Positions 46,825-58,146 of a DNA stretch of 64,000 nt are shown piece after piece (positions within the stretch are counted from its first letter, which is position 1; the number at the start of each line of letters is the position of its first letter). The position numbers were made by a program, and so were the translations under genes. The stretch comes from Solen grandis (lineage: Eukaryota > Mollusca > Bivalvia > Adapedonta > Solenidae), in NCBI GenBank assembly GCA_021229015.1, contig CM037783.1, positions 25,238,052 to 25,302,051 on the forward strand. The letters run 5' to 3'. Under the pieces are notes generated by a model. The model was not told where the DNA came from, ran no database searches, and saw only the letters and a list, made by a program, of their open reading frames with translations.

Positions 46825-48559
46825 TTTCTAGCATCCTCCCTTTTTGTGTTTTTGTAATAAATTTAAAAACCCCCTAGTTTTGAGGAGTTGTAGTCTTAAT
46901 CTTTTATGCTTACCCCAAGATTTTCGGGTTTAAAGTGCATTAATGGGGTCGGTCATTTCGATGGATTTGGGTTTTCCCGTTGGTTTAAGGGGAGCTGGGG
47001 AATTTAAACCCGGACCCCCAATTTTTCACTCATTAAAAAGACATGGGCCAGGTCCAGTTAAGACCAGAAATCCCGTTAACAAAAATCTGGGGTTTTTTCG
47101 AGTTTCCTTTTCCCCCGGGTTTTTTTCAAATGTCCGTTTTTTGAAAAATATACATGTATTATTTAAAGGGTTAAAAAAAAGTTAATTTAAAAAAATGGGG
47201 GGTTTTTTCTGCTATAGACTTCACTTTAATATTCCAAAAAGGGTAAAATAAATTAAGTATTAATGATATTTTTTATTACTAATTGCACCTAATATTTGTG
47301 TAAATTAGACTATACTACGGTGAAATCTTTGTGAAATCATTTTTTTTTTGGGTGGAACAAAATTTTTGTGGGGGGGTGGGGTTTTATTCCACAAATATTA
47401 ATCCCCAAACAAAAAATTTCCCTCAAATATAGACCTCTTTTTTTTTAGTACTTAAAATCCCCCAAAAAAGGGTCCCCACAAAAATTTTGATACTATATTA
47501 TTTAAAGGGAAAAATTTTGATGTCAACAAAAATTATGATTTTCAGTATTAGGAAACCTTTTGTATTTTTAATAAAATGTTTTTAAAAAACAATATAATAA
47601 TTACCTAATAGTAAAAACTCCCAGTTACAACATTTTGTGATCTAAAAATTTTTTAAATCCTTTATTGTACATCGGGGGCTTGGTTTTTTAATACTATTAT
47701 AAATCTTTTTTTTAATTCTAGGGGAGTTTATCATTTTTGCACCAACCCCCGGACGGGAAAAGGGGTATTTCCTTGTTTTTACAGATGTATTTAGTTTAAA
47801 TTTTTCGGCCAATAGCTTCAGGGGAAAAAATAGGTAGTCTTTGGTTTAACCAGGTTTACACAAAAGAACACATTGGTTTCCCCAAAAACCCTTTTTGGAA
47901 TAAAAACACTAAAAAGGGGGCCATTAAATGTCATAACTTTGTTTGAAACTTCCCCGTTTTTTACTGTAAATTACCCCCCCTTTTTCAATGATTTAGATAA
48001 TCACCAGTTTTTTATGATTTATTTTTGCGGCAACATTCCGAGTTCTGCTGGTGACAAATCGCTGTGGTGCTGTCGGCGTGGAACGATAAGGGCCCCAAAG
48101 GGAGGGGGTCAACAAGACCCGGGTTTTAGTGCATCTTGCCCCCTTTATTTGTTTCTGGGGCGGAGTGTTTTAGCTTTTGACTTTTCATTTTACCATTTAC
48201 CTGCGAAACACCTGTTTTGAAATTCAGGGGCCCCCCCTAAAAAATTTTGAAGTCCCGGGCCAAATACTTGGATATAGGCGGGATTTTTTGGGCACAATCA
48301 TTGCTTGAAAAGTTGCAAGGGGATCAAAGCGGGTTACTAATAAGAACATTTAATGAAAAGATTACAGTAAAAGGGGTTTTGTTTTTTTAATTTTTAATTT
48401 TAATAGTAATGTCCCGCGGGGTTAGAATGTTTCCCTCCTAGGGGTGGGGGGTTTGGGGTTAGACCTCTGGGTGGGGAAAAAACAAAGTTTTTAAAAAAAG
48501 GGGACTGGGATAAACTCCCTTCTTGGGGGCTCACATATTTAAGGGTTTTTTTTTTTGGA

Positions 48560-48710
48560 CGGTTTTTCAGGATAATTTTGACCGGGATGGGGGCATGCCA
48601 CATGGGCTAAAGGGGGGATACGCAGTGGGCAGCATTTTTCTGTCTCATAAAAATAGTTCCAAATGACTGAAATACTTCGGTGGGATGTTCAACCCCCAAA
48701 AAACCCAAAA
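48560..48710 (+). mobile_element. SINE body in corrupted sequence, second copy
   Basis: 'catgccacatggg', 'gatacgcagtgggcagcat', 'tctgtctca', 'tccaaatgactgaaatac' and 'ggtgggatgttcaaccc' follow in the order of the SINE at 56661-56960. Confidence 0.55.
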
Positions 48711-48954
48711 AAAACATTTGGGCCACAGCATCTATAAATAGAAAATTTTTCTGTCTAATCATTTTTCGGTGTCCATTTTGTTTTTCTCGTTTAATTTTTT
48801 TTTTACTGGGTCATTTATTGTTCATAATTCTGTCTGTTTTATTTACGTTTGTCTGTCTATCTGCTGGGGGGGACATTTCTCTCTCTATTTACCCCCTTTT
48901 TCCAGGGGTTTCTCTCCATTTTTCTTTTTTCAAAGCCCTTCTTTTTATTCCACC

Positions 48955-50160
48955 GAAGGGGAGCATTTTAAAATCGCCGCTTCGTCCGTTCGTCCGTCCA
49001 TTTCCCTCCGTCCCCCTCACAATTTCCTTGTCCGAACTATTTTTTCAGGAACAACGCTTGAATTCAACGAAACTGTATGGAAGCTTTATTCCAAGAGGAG
49101 ATGCGCATATCGTCAGCATGACCCATTTCCCAAATTTTCACAGAGTTAGGCCCATTGACTTTTCAGCCTATATAAAATTTCCCTGGGTTCTTGTCCGGGG
49201 GTATTTCTCAAACTAATGGCTTGAATTCCCCAAAAAAAAATTTAGGGGGAAACCCTTTTTTACCAAGGGGGAGAGGGGCCCTGTCTCACATGACCCCCCT
49301 TCCAAAATTTTTTACAGAGTTAAGGCCCCCTTTTCTTTTTGGGGCCCAAGTTCATTTTTGCATGATTCTTGTCCGGGCTATTTCTCAGGGAAATAACCTT
49401 GAATTTTAACGAAACTTTTTGGGGAACTTAACACCAAGAGTAGATACGCATATCTTTGGCGTGACCCGATTCCTAAATTTTTTAAAGTTTTAAAAAAGGG
49501 GGCCCCTTTTTTTTTTGGCCTAAGTCATATTGCATGATTCTTGTCCGGGGTATTTCTCAGGAACTAATGGCTTGAATCAACAAAACTTTTTGGGAAACTT
49601 TTTCAACGAAAGTAGATACGCATATCGTCGGGGGGACCTGGTTTTCCCCAAAATTTTTTCAGAGTTATGGCCCATTGACTTTTTTGGGCCCATAGTACAT
49701 ATTGCCTGATTCTTTTCCGGGGTTTTTCTCAGGGAAATAATGGGTTGAATTCAAAGAAACTTTATGGGGGAAAAATTTTTTTCCAAGAGAGATGCGCAAT
49801 CGGGAAAAAAAGACCCCATTCCTAAATTTTTTACAGAGTTAAGGGGCCCCTTTACTTTTTGGCCTATAGTAAATATTGCATGATTCTTGTCCCTATTTCT
49901 CAAGGGGGGGGGGGAATGGGCCTTGAAATTTAAAAAAAATTTATGGGAAGCTTTCACCAAAGTTTTGATACGCATATCGTCGACGTACCCGGTTCCTCAA
50001 TTTTTCAAAGGGTTTTGGCCCCTTGGGCCCTTTTTTGGGCCCATAATTCTGTTGAAAGATTCTTGTCCGGGTATTTTTCGGGGAAAAAAATTTCCTTTAA
50101 TTCAATGAAACCCTTTTGGAAGCTTTATTTCCAAATAGATACGCATACGTCGATTGACCT
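48955..50160 (+). repeat. About 173-bp tandem array of a pearl-like element
   Basis: After a 'cgtccgttcgtccgtcc' stretch (48983-48999), the word cttgtccgg(g)tatttctcagg recurs at 49027, 49190, 49368, 49540, 49712 (ctttt variant), 49886 and 50062. Spacings are 163-178. Units carry 'gaattcaacgaaactt', 'agatacgcatatcgtc' and 'acagagtta(t)ggccc'. Seven units. The array begins the same way as those at 9541 and 14840, but unit sequence differs. Inflated homopolymers account for the variable period. Confidence 0.82.
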
Positions 50161-50302
50161 GTTCCCCCCAATTTTAAAAGAGTTTTTCCCCCACTACCAA
50201 AGTTGTTTACTAATATTTAGTCATTTGCTTAATTTAACAGGGATAAACATTTAAACAAAACCCCCCAAAAAAACCCTATGTTAGTATTTTCAAACATAAT
50301 AA

Positions 50303-50402
50303 NNNNNNNNNNNNNNNNNNNNNNNNNNNNNNNNNNNNNNNNNNNNNNNNNNNNNNNNNNNNNNNNNNNNNNNNNNNNNNNNNNNNNNNNNNNNNNNNNN
50401 NN
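50303..50402. other. Assembly gap (100 N)
   Basis: Exactly 100 N. It separates the corrupted contig end on the left from normal sequence on the right. Confidence 0.98.
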
Positions 50403-50550
50403 CGTTTTTAAATGTTCGATTTTTCAAATCAATTTACGTACGTGCGTAAGTGCATAAGTCCAGGCACGCCCTTGTTCTTAAATTTTATATTTGCATTAGT
50501 GAAACAATACAGATTCAAGATTCGGAATATATTGTAACAAACTTCCCAAG

Positions 50551-50849
50551 CTAAATAGAAAGTGCACGATTGATACAGAAAATCGGCCACCACTCTTCGA
50601 TCATTATCGTATATTTGTGCAATGTAATTATGATATTCATATACCTTAATTCTTCAATAAGATAACTAGGAAATTTATATTTCCCACGATTTTCTCCGAC
50701 ATCAACATCGTGGTATTTGTGTATGTACATTCGAAGCTTTCTGCAGAAGTGCCCGTATGATTGATTCGATAAGATATCCAAATATAGAATAACAAGAACT
50801 GAATCGAGTTACTCTGAATGTACTGACGTGCTTTTTCTATCCGAGACAT
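50551..50849 (-). CDS. Possible 5' exon of an unidentified reverse-strand gene
   Basis: The minus-strand ATG at 50849 gives MSRIEKARQYIQSNS, and an overlapping frame (+2) gives VLVILYLDILSNQSYGHF, CRKLRMYIHKYHDVDVGEN and KFPSYLIEELRYMN, which has protein-like composition. Joining the two needs a frameshift or splice at about 50800. A CRE-like palindrome lies 41 bp upstream of the ATG. No family is recognised. It may be a first exon, a pseudogene or chance. Confidence 0.25.
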
Positions 50850-50889
50850 TGTGAATCAGAATTTTGGCGGATGACGCACATATTGCGGC

Positions 50890-50906
50890 GATGACGTTAC
50901 GTCATC
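50890..50906. promoter_or_regulatory. CRE/ATF-like palindrome
   Basis: Gatgacgttacgtcatc is a 17-bp palindrome with one central unpaired base, carrying two TGACG half sites (CREB/ATF type). It lies just upstream of the possible exon at 50849 and between GC-richer motifs (ggcggatgacgc, ttgcggcgatg), so promoter function is plausible but unproven. Confidence 0.4.
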
Positions 50907-51286
50907 CAAAAACTTTTGACGAACGATCGGTACCAAGTTAGAATCTCGGTCTTAAAACTGGGATATTTACATACTTACCCTGTAAAATTATATTCTCGCC
51001 AAAGATCAATCTTGCCATGAGAGCCAGGCCACTAAGCCCCAAAACTGGACGGGAGAGATATTTCGCAATATGACTATTTATAAACTGAATTTTCACATAC
51101 AAGATGTGCAATTACATATCTGCATACAGCTCGCAGGAGAGCTATAGATAGAAACCCACCTCGTGTTTGAATATTTGGAAATTAAACAACAAGAGATATA
51201 TTTTACCTATTTTATTAAAACAACAGAAGACAAAAATTGGAATCTACAATATAATTATAAATAATTACAATAATTTATTAAAGACT

Positions 51287-51534
51287 TGATATTTGAGTTT
51301 ACCGTCGCTTCGACAGTATTCCAGTCATATAGCGACGTCCAGCTAATAACAGGTGGAGGAAGACCCCGAATGCACAGAGGCATCTGGGTAGAACCACCGA
51401 CCTACCGTAAGCCAGCTGGAAGGCTTCCTCACATGAAAATCCGAATGACCCTACCGGGATTCGAACCCAAGCGGCGAGGGGCTGAGTGAGTGTTAAAGTC
51501 AACGACTTTACCCTCTCGGCCACGGAGGCCCCCA
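51287..51534 (-). mobile_element. tRNA-derived SINE, reverse strand, full length
   Basis: On the minus strand the head reads ggcctccgtggccgagaggg (A box included) and gggttcgaatcccgg (B box), close to a Ser/Leu-type tRNA with a long variable arm. It is followed by about 160 bp of body ending in actgtcgaagcgacggtaaa. A fragment of the same 3' end is at 2368-2417. A class-II tRNA head of this kind is typical of several mollusc SINE families. Confidence 0.75.
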
Positions 51535-51539
51535 TTTAT

Positions 51540-52930
51540 TAAAGAATATCCATCTGAAATATAGGTATCTAATCGAAAAAGTGCACACTAGAATTGTAAT
51601 ACCTTTACCCATAATAAATAAGACTATCATAACTGGTTCGCTCACTTGGTCCAAAGACCTACTTTACAAAGATTGGCAACTTGTTAAATTCTCACAAAAA
51701 CACGTAACAAATTGTCCAATTCTCGCAAAGACACGTTTTCAAATATCCCCTATCCTATCGAAGACACATGAAAGTAAATTATATCTTATTAAAGAACATA
51801 ACATCACCTTCAAAATAATATCTTATGTAAAATACATAAAGAAATAAAAATGTTTCATTAAAAAAGAAAAGTACCTGCATGATGATAACTATGTAATGTT
51901 TGTTTTTCTGCTACAGTGGTTGCATTTAAATCATAATTTAAAATAATTTCTAAATAAATCAAATTTAAATTTATTCCGTACAGTAGAGAAATGATTATTT
52001 TATGATATGGATACATTTTCCTCTGTGTTTTTTTTTCATACTTTATTGAAAGTTTGCAATATTCAAATATCTGTTGTATGCTTAACAATATCTGCCCTCG
52101 GCCTTTACAGGAGTTTCCCATCTCTGTTTTTATGTCTTTTCTTGGTTTCATTACACGATAAATTCATGCGAATGTCGAATACTTAAAAGAATGTCGTTAT
52201 TGATATACGTCAAACTTAATATTCTTTTCCATGAAAATATTCACGAAAATTCAACAAACCCTGTTATTGTGATAAATTAATAAAGCTCGATGTGGCAGCA
52301 ACATCATTTAACCACATCTTATGGGATTGCAATTTTACAAAACTATATAAATCGAAATCATGATATTTTCACAAATTTTAAAATTTATTGAAAAGAATTC
52401 CCTAGAACTCAATGATTTTCAAGTTTTAACTCTCGGTCCCATGACATTTTTTGTTCTGTGTAAACCTGCCATTTCGGGCATACATTTTCTCAGAAGAGCG
52501 GTGGATATTGTAACATGGGTATTTTCAATAAGAATAACGTTCTCTTAGACTTTTATCAGTAACGGGCGTCCGTGTCTGTCAAAGCGTTTGATTTACATTA
52601 CATAGTGTTTGTGGATGGCATTAATCCATCTAAAATGTGCGCAAAAAAAAGAAAAAAGAAAAAAAAAAAATGATGTTAATAAACGAGGTTCATCCCTGTA
52701 TATCGCAGAACTTGGGAATAGAAATTAGTGATGATCAAATATTTTGGTAGAAATTTCACTGCCATGTAAACTTTCATTTCCCAGTAAGTTCTAGTTTTAA
52801 CACATATCTTACAATAAAAACAAGCGTGTTGTTTATCGGCGTGTGGAGTACAACAACGTCGCTAAACCACTGCATATCAACTCATCCATTTCTCCGTACT
52901 GTGCATTTTACGTCATCATGAAACTCTCCA
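51540..52930. other. AT-rich non-coding stretch
   Basis: Short chance frames only. An A-rich run lies at 52650-52670. No element ends or RNA genes are recognised. Confidence 0.5.
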
Positions 52931-52938
52931 TTCGGACC

Positions 52939-53179
52939 TTAACCCTTTCCCTCATAAGACTCATTTTGACGCACTCAATAGGTACCACATAAAGCCTGAT
53001 CTGCAGAAAACCACAGTTAAACCTTACCAAATTTAATTATAAAGTCCTCATTTCCAGACCACTGAGGAGCAGCGAACAGCATAAAACCTGATCAGCCTGC
53101 GAGTTACTCGCAGGCTGATCTGGTTTTATGTTGTTCGCAAAGGTCTTTTCATGGTGTCCTCTATGAGGGAAAGGGTTAA
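52939..53179. mobile_element. MITE with TTAACCCTTTCCCTCATA ends, longer copy
   Basis: Ends TTAACCCTTTCCCTCATA (52939-52956) and tatgagggaaagggttaa (53162-53179) match the 132-bp copy at 9213-9344. Internally 'ggtgtcctctatgaggg', 'gacctttgcgaac' and 'aaaaccagatcag' correspond (reverse strand). The centre holds a perfect palindrome-like block, gatcagcctgcgag/ctcgcaggctgatc (53090-53118). Confidence 0.85.
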
Positions 53180-53205
53180 AATTCCAGGTTGCATCAGTTC
53201 GTTTC

Positions 53206-53592
53206 TACAGTCAACCACTTTATAAACGCACCTCTGACATTAATTAAAATAAATCATTTTTGCTCGAGTAAATTTCACTGAAATTTGACAAAAATAAACA
53301 TTCACGCGTTGCTAATAATTACGGTTGATTTCATACGGAAATTTTAAAACTGTTCATAGATATCACATCTTAAAGTGTGAGAGCCAGATAAGGAAATATC
53401 AAAAGTCATTGACGAGCGTAGCTATCTAATCATACACTAACGCCAAATTTACTATTTTGTTGTTAAATAAACCTTAACAATGAAATAGCAATGTATGGTT
53501 GGTTGTTGTTGCCAAATTTCATTAAAACTGACTCTCATAAAAACTTTATGTAATTTAGTATCAGAGGTGCGTTGTTTAAGCGGTTGAATGTA
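53206..53592. mobile_element. TA-type MITE with long inverted repeats
   Basis: Left end tacagtcaaccactttataaacgcacctctga and right end (reverse complement) tacattcaaccgcttaaacaacgcacctctga agree at about 27 of 32 positions, and similarity continues inward (ctgaaatttgacaa / aatgaaatttggcaa). The element is about 387 bp. It starts 26 bp after the TTAA MITE. Confidence 0.65.
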
Positions 53593-53599
53593 CACACGA

Positions 53600-54540
53600 T
53601 AGACATCAATGAGGAGCATTGCTAGTCAATCAATCGCAGAAATTGCTGTACCCCTCAGTATAGTGCAGGTTATATCCAATAAGGAAATATAAAAAAAGTC
53701 CTTTGAGAAATCTAACATATTTTAAAAAATAAACTAACACCAGAAAGAGTTGCAAGTTGAATTGAACAAAAAAAACAACAAAAACAATACGGAGAAAGAA
53801 CCACCAAAAGGTATCTCATTTGAACAGTTCGTCTGCAAAAGGGCCAACTGGAGTGCTAAAACTAGGTTTAAAGAGGCCCAAACCTTAAAAATAAACATAG
53901 ACTAATTATATATTATTCAGCTAAGCTAAATACCAAGATTCATGGGTAAAAATATTTGACATGTGTAATACAAAATAAAGGAACTAAAATGTATAAGAAC
54001 AAACTTTTTAAAAAAAATCAAGATGAACAAATATATCGCAACTACACACATTTTAACCATGAATAATATATCTTAGGTGGATTTTATAGCAAACCCATCT
54101 ACGTTTGACAACACATATGGAGAGTAACGGAATGAGTTATTCTTGGGCTTCCGACGATGCAAATATCTGTCATTTTTAATTAGGCAATGTGTAGATCGAA
54201 TTGATCTAATTCATATGCACTTGTTTCCATAATTTCAAAATATATGTTTAGCCTAACCTAAGAGTTCGATGTCGTGCAAATACAACTTTCAGACACTCTA
54301 TACAGCAGACAAATGTAATAACCAATCACAATTCAGGAGGAAATTTCAACAATTTGGTCTGAACTTTGTTTATTGTAAATATAATTATGGTAGCAGTAAA
54401 TATCATTCTGTCGCATGCACCTATCATGTGAAGTTTTGATAGTGTGTCTGCAATTGAACACAAATTCAAATAATGTAGATGTAAATAAAGGGATCAGGCA
54501 ATTGATCTTCTATAAAGAAGGAGCTGATTTGTTTTGAATC
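53600..54540. other. AT-rich non-coding stretch
   Basis: No coding or repeat signal that I can support. Confidence 0.5.
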
Positions 54541-54543
54541 GTA

Positions 54544-54544
<1 letters not shown>

Positions 54545-54587
<43 letters not shown>

Positions 54588-54588
54588 T
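54545..54588. repeat. (CAA)n microsatellite
   Basis: About fourteen aac/caa trinucleotides in a row followed by interrupted acaaac sequence to about 54650. The Val run it encodes on the other strand is only the repeat translated. Confidence 0.92.
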
Positions 54589-55139
54589 ACAAACAAAAAC
54601 AAACAAGCAAAACAAAAACAGAAAAATAAAAAATCAAACAAACAAAAAACATAGGGTGTTGTAGGGGACAATGGGATTTTAAATTGTCCATGGCTACATT
54701 GTTTATGCTTTGAAACAACTATATTTATCTTGATTTGGTTTTCTGAATTTACCCAGTCATATAAAATGCTTCATTGTCTGGTTTCCGGCAAGAAAGTAGA
54801 TCATATATAAAATATTATATAGCAAAATGAAATCTAGATGATGTCACATTCGACCAATTTTAATTTCATACCACTATTTTCTGAAAAATGATCAAACAAG
54901 AAACAGATAGTAGGCATTACGTATCTTTACTTAATTCACTCATTAAAACAAAAAACAACAACAATCCCCACTTTTTTAGCTATTCCTTAAATGAAATATT
55001 TCTAAATATGCTAAGGTAGACGGAAATATAATAATTAAGAAAATGTTCAGTATATCTCAGTCAAATACTGATATAAACAGAAAACATGTGCTACTGATGA
55101 ACTAGGACAGTACATGTAATATTTCAGTTATGTGGATGC

Positions 55140-55400
55140 GACAGCTAGTACTTCCCCATTGCGATATCACGCTTTAAAGACATGGATGACATCATCCCGA
55201 GACTATAAAAACCAGTATTGGGATCTACAACATATAAAATTCAGAAAAAGTTCAAATGGGACATCTGTTCCAAAATGCAGACCGTCAAGGAAAAGTTACA
55301 TACGAGTGCCGTACTTTGGTGTCTTGAAGCCGGGATTCGAACCCATGAACTCCTGCTCACGGGACGGACGTTTTACCACTGGGTCACGGGACCAGTACTT
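55140..55400 (-). mobile_element. tRNA-derived SINE, reverse strand
   Basis: The minus-strand head is ggtcccgtgacccagtggta (A box region) and gggttcgaatcccggcttc (B box), about 35 bp apart, tRNA-like. The body continues to about 55140 with 'catggatgacatcatcccga' and 'gcgatatcacgctttaaaga' on the plus strand, related to the SINE at 23050-23345. Confidence 0.65.
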
Positions 55401-55499
55401 AAAATTATCGTATGCTCACATATCAGATGCCAGTAGCGATATTGACAATTCAGCAGCAGACATTATTCTACTTCTAGGGAGAACATAAAGTTTCTACAT

Positions 55500-56140
55500 C
55501 TCAATCGAATCCATCGCTGGCAAACATGGCCTCTCGAATTTTGGCACCATATGGTATAATACTACTCTTCAATAATTCAAGAGAGTTTGAGTAACACTAC
55601 AAGTATTTAAGACGCACATGAAATCGAATTTTTCAGAACTTCAATGTTATAGCATTTCAATCTGATTAAGAACTATTTCTCCTGCTCTGTAATTGAATTT
55701 TATCGTCTTTTAACTGGTAAATTGTTTAATTATGATTAGAGGCACGTTAACAGTGATCTGAAAAAATCTTGACTTGACCTCTTTTATCCGGGAGATGCCG
55801 ACGAGACCTCACTTTAAACAGACCAACATACTCTTATTCTCAACTGGACCCCAGTTTCATTCTTTGTAGTAATATACTCTAGTATAGCAAAGCAAAACCA
55901 GAATTGTGATTTAAATATCAGATTAAATAATTGTACATGTATATCCACCATTATTTCATGTTTGTGAAGGTAACTGCATGTCACCAGATTCAAAAACCAA
56001 AGCTATTATCACAACAAATTGTTCATTTATTGTATAAGAAAACAAAAGGGTTAACCCTTCCTTTTGATTCCAATTATTACCGATTGTCGATAAACCCTTA
56101 AATATCAAATTCATAAATCCAAACAAGTGCATTTTGTCAT
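55500..56140. other. Non-coding, nothing recognised
   Basis: No convincing frame or repeat. Confidence 0.45.
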
Positions 56141-56144
56141 TTCT

Positions 56145-56601
56145 ATGGTGGCATATTTCTGCCAGCCACTTATCCACTTAGCTATGTTGAAACTTTTCTG
56201 AAAAATTGTCACATATTCAGTTAGTATCTGGCAAGTAGCAAATTTTCAAGTTATCTACTTAGGTATCTTAACAGGACTTAACTGTCTGTTAGTGCCCACT
56301 ACTGCCAATCACATATTCACTTATTTTAACTGGATATCATGCCTTTTTCCAGATAATTATGTGAAAAATGCTTGTTATCCACATAATTTAACTGACTAAC
56401 TTGAAAAAAGGCGAGATAACCAGTTATCTTAAGTGAATATATGGCTGGCAGTAGTGGGCACTAACAGGCAGTTTTGTTCTGTTAAGATACCTAAGAGGAT
56501 AACACGAAAGTTTTCTACTTGCCAGATACTAACTGACTATGTGACATTTTTTCAGAAAAGTTTCGACATAGCTAAGTGGCTGGCAGAAATATGCAACCAT
56601 A
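56145..56601. mobile_element. Fold-back element with about 200-bp inverted arms
   Basis: Left arm from tatggtggcatatttctgcc (56145) and right arm ending ggcagaaatatgcaaccata (56601) are inverted copies. Matching blocks include gccagccacttatccactta/taagtggctggc, cttttctgaaaaa, gttagtatctggcaagtag/ctacttgccagatactaac, aggtatcttaaca/tgttaagatacct and tagtgcccactactgcc/ggcagtagtgggcacta. Arms meet near 56370. No protein. It could form a hairpin of roughly 200 bp if transcribed. Confidence 0.88.
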
Positions 56602-56660
56602 CATTTAAATTTTTTTTTTCACATTTATACAATGAATGTTTCTTCTTTCAATTTTAAACA

Positions 56661-56960
56661 ACCGTCCTCGGTGGCCGAGTTGTTGGAGCGTCCGCCTTGA
56701 GAGAGAGAGGACGTGGTTTCGCCGCAACATTCCAAAGTCGTAATAAATGGTACTGGTATAGATCCCTTGCTTGGCACTCAACATATAAGGGTAGTTTCAG
56801 GACTGGTTAGCCCAGTGTCAGGATAATGTGATTGGGTGTGGTATCATGCCACATGTCTACGACGTGATACTGCAGTGTGCGTTATATCTGTCTCAAGTAA
56901 ACATCGTCTCCAAATGACTGAAACACTGTAGGTGGAACGTTAAACCCAACAAACAAACAT
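56661..56960 (+). mobile_element. tRNA-derived SINE, nearly full length
   Basis: Head 'ctcggtggccgagttgttgg' (A box like) and 'acgtggtttcgccgcaac' (eroded B box), body with 'tggtactggtatagatccctt', 'gtcaggataatgtgatt', 'tactgcagtgtg', 'ctccaaatgactgaaacactgt', tail 'aacgttaaacccaacaaacaaaca'. It defines the body used to recognise copies at 12391, 43150, 48560 and 59784. It starts 60 bp after the fold-back element. Internal pol III promoter type. Confidence 0.78.
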
Positions 56961-56999
56961 CAATTAAAAACGCGTTATAACAAATTAATCATGTGTATC

Positions 57000-58140
57000 C
57001 TCGTTAAATTATCGGCTCATTGGAAATTTCTGATAACTTAAATATTTTAATTCCGTTGATCAAATATTTTTAATAGTTTTAGTTGTGAAAATGATAGATA
57101 ATGTTACGAACAGATTTAACAGGTAATGGGGGAAATAACAAGCATGCAGTATTTATGTCAGAGTGGGAAATGGCACCCTCCTAAAACCACAACATAAGAT
57201 CTAGTTCAGAACATTTACGAGATCAGCAATTACTTAAATTAAGTCTTGAACGTAATGCCTTACTTAAGTGTACGCCGGTGAATCTTTTAAATTACATAAA
57301 TATATCCACAGATTTTAATGTTTTGTTTGATATTACCAGAAGCTCAAATAATGGATTAAGTTGTTTTTGCAGATAAGCACTGAATATTATGGTAAGAACA
57401 ATGCTATTTTTGTTCAGCATTAATGCAAGATTAAGAAGCACACTTCCATGGTGCTTAGAATATCAACACTCTGGTTATATTAATCAATTATCCGCGTCTG
57501 TATAGACGTTTTAAATATGGGCTGTTGGATAATAGATTGCCTTAAAAGTATATATCAATACTACTTACAGCATGGACGAGGAGCAAGGATGAACATTACA
57601 AAACCATTTCACCAAACTTGTAAATATTGTGATTTTCTGAAAGATTTATGCAATATACATTATTACATTGAATGCATTTTGTTTGCTGTTTTACGGCCTT
57701 TTCGACGTCGGAATTAGTAAATTTGTATCACCTAGATTCAAAACGGTTCACTGTATTTATAATAAATATAAATATTTTGTCGTTTGAATAAATACTGTTT
57801 TTATATTTATTATCTCAATCAGTGATTAATCAAAAAAGTTAACTTACCAAATTTTTTTAAAAGTATTATTTTTAAAATATACAAAAGTGAAAAACTGAAA
57901 GACTGATAATGATTTTAAGAGGTATATGCATGAAAAAAGACGTCAACATTGTAAACAAAAATCTGATCCTTTAAAAGTGTAAAAATTTAACTGTTATTGA
58001 CGGAGCCTATCCCTGTATGAACTTTATAACTAATTTGTTCATAAACTAATGAGCTTATTTTTTTTATTTTTCTTTAATTCAAGAAAGGGCGTTTTGAAAA
58101 AAAAATGTTTAAAAACTTACGCTTTACCACCTTGTACTTA
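57000..58140. other. AT-rich non-coding stretch
   Basis: Short chance frames only; nothing recognised. Confidence 0.5.
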
Positions 58141-58146
58141 TATACT

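Larger units (their letters stand above)
23580..50302. other. Low-quality, homopolymer-inflated assembly region
   Basis: From about 23,580 to the gap at 50,303 nearly every run of identical bases is lengthened (aaaattttttt, ggggcccc, ccccccaaaaaa). No long frame survives, and G and C runs are as inflated as A and T runs. Sequence before 23,560 and after 50,402 is normal. Biological drift would not extend homopolymers of all four bases for 27 kb. The likeliest cause is unpolished noisy-read consensus at a contig end. Recognisable repeats inside keep their order, so real DNA underlies it, but base-level calls are unreliable. Apart from the entries below, I see no supportable feature. Confidence 0.85.

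Noticed and set aside
23580..50302. Dozens of 60-130-residue frames in this block
   Set aside because: They are Lys/Phe/Gly/Pro-rich translations of inflated homopolymers (AAA, TTT, GGG, CCC) on both strands and show no domain.
51440..51534. Functional tRNA gene (reverse strand)
   Set aside because: A and B boxes are good, but the sequence continues into a SINE body whose 3' end recurs at 2368, so it is a SINE head.
54494..54718. Membrane-protein-like frame with a valine run
   Set aside because: The valine run is the (CAA)n microsatellite read on the other strand.
55327..55398. Functional tRNA gene (reverse strand)
   Set aside because: Boxes are good, but a clear acceptor stem is not apparent and a SINE-like body follows.
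57517..57717. 66-residue frame with several cysteines
   Set aside because: No family resemblance, no conserved context; treated as chance.
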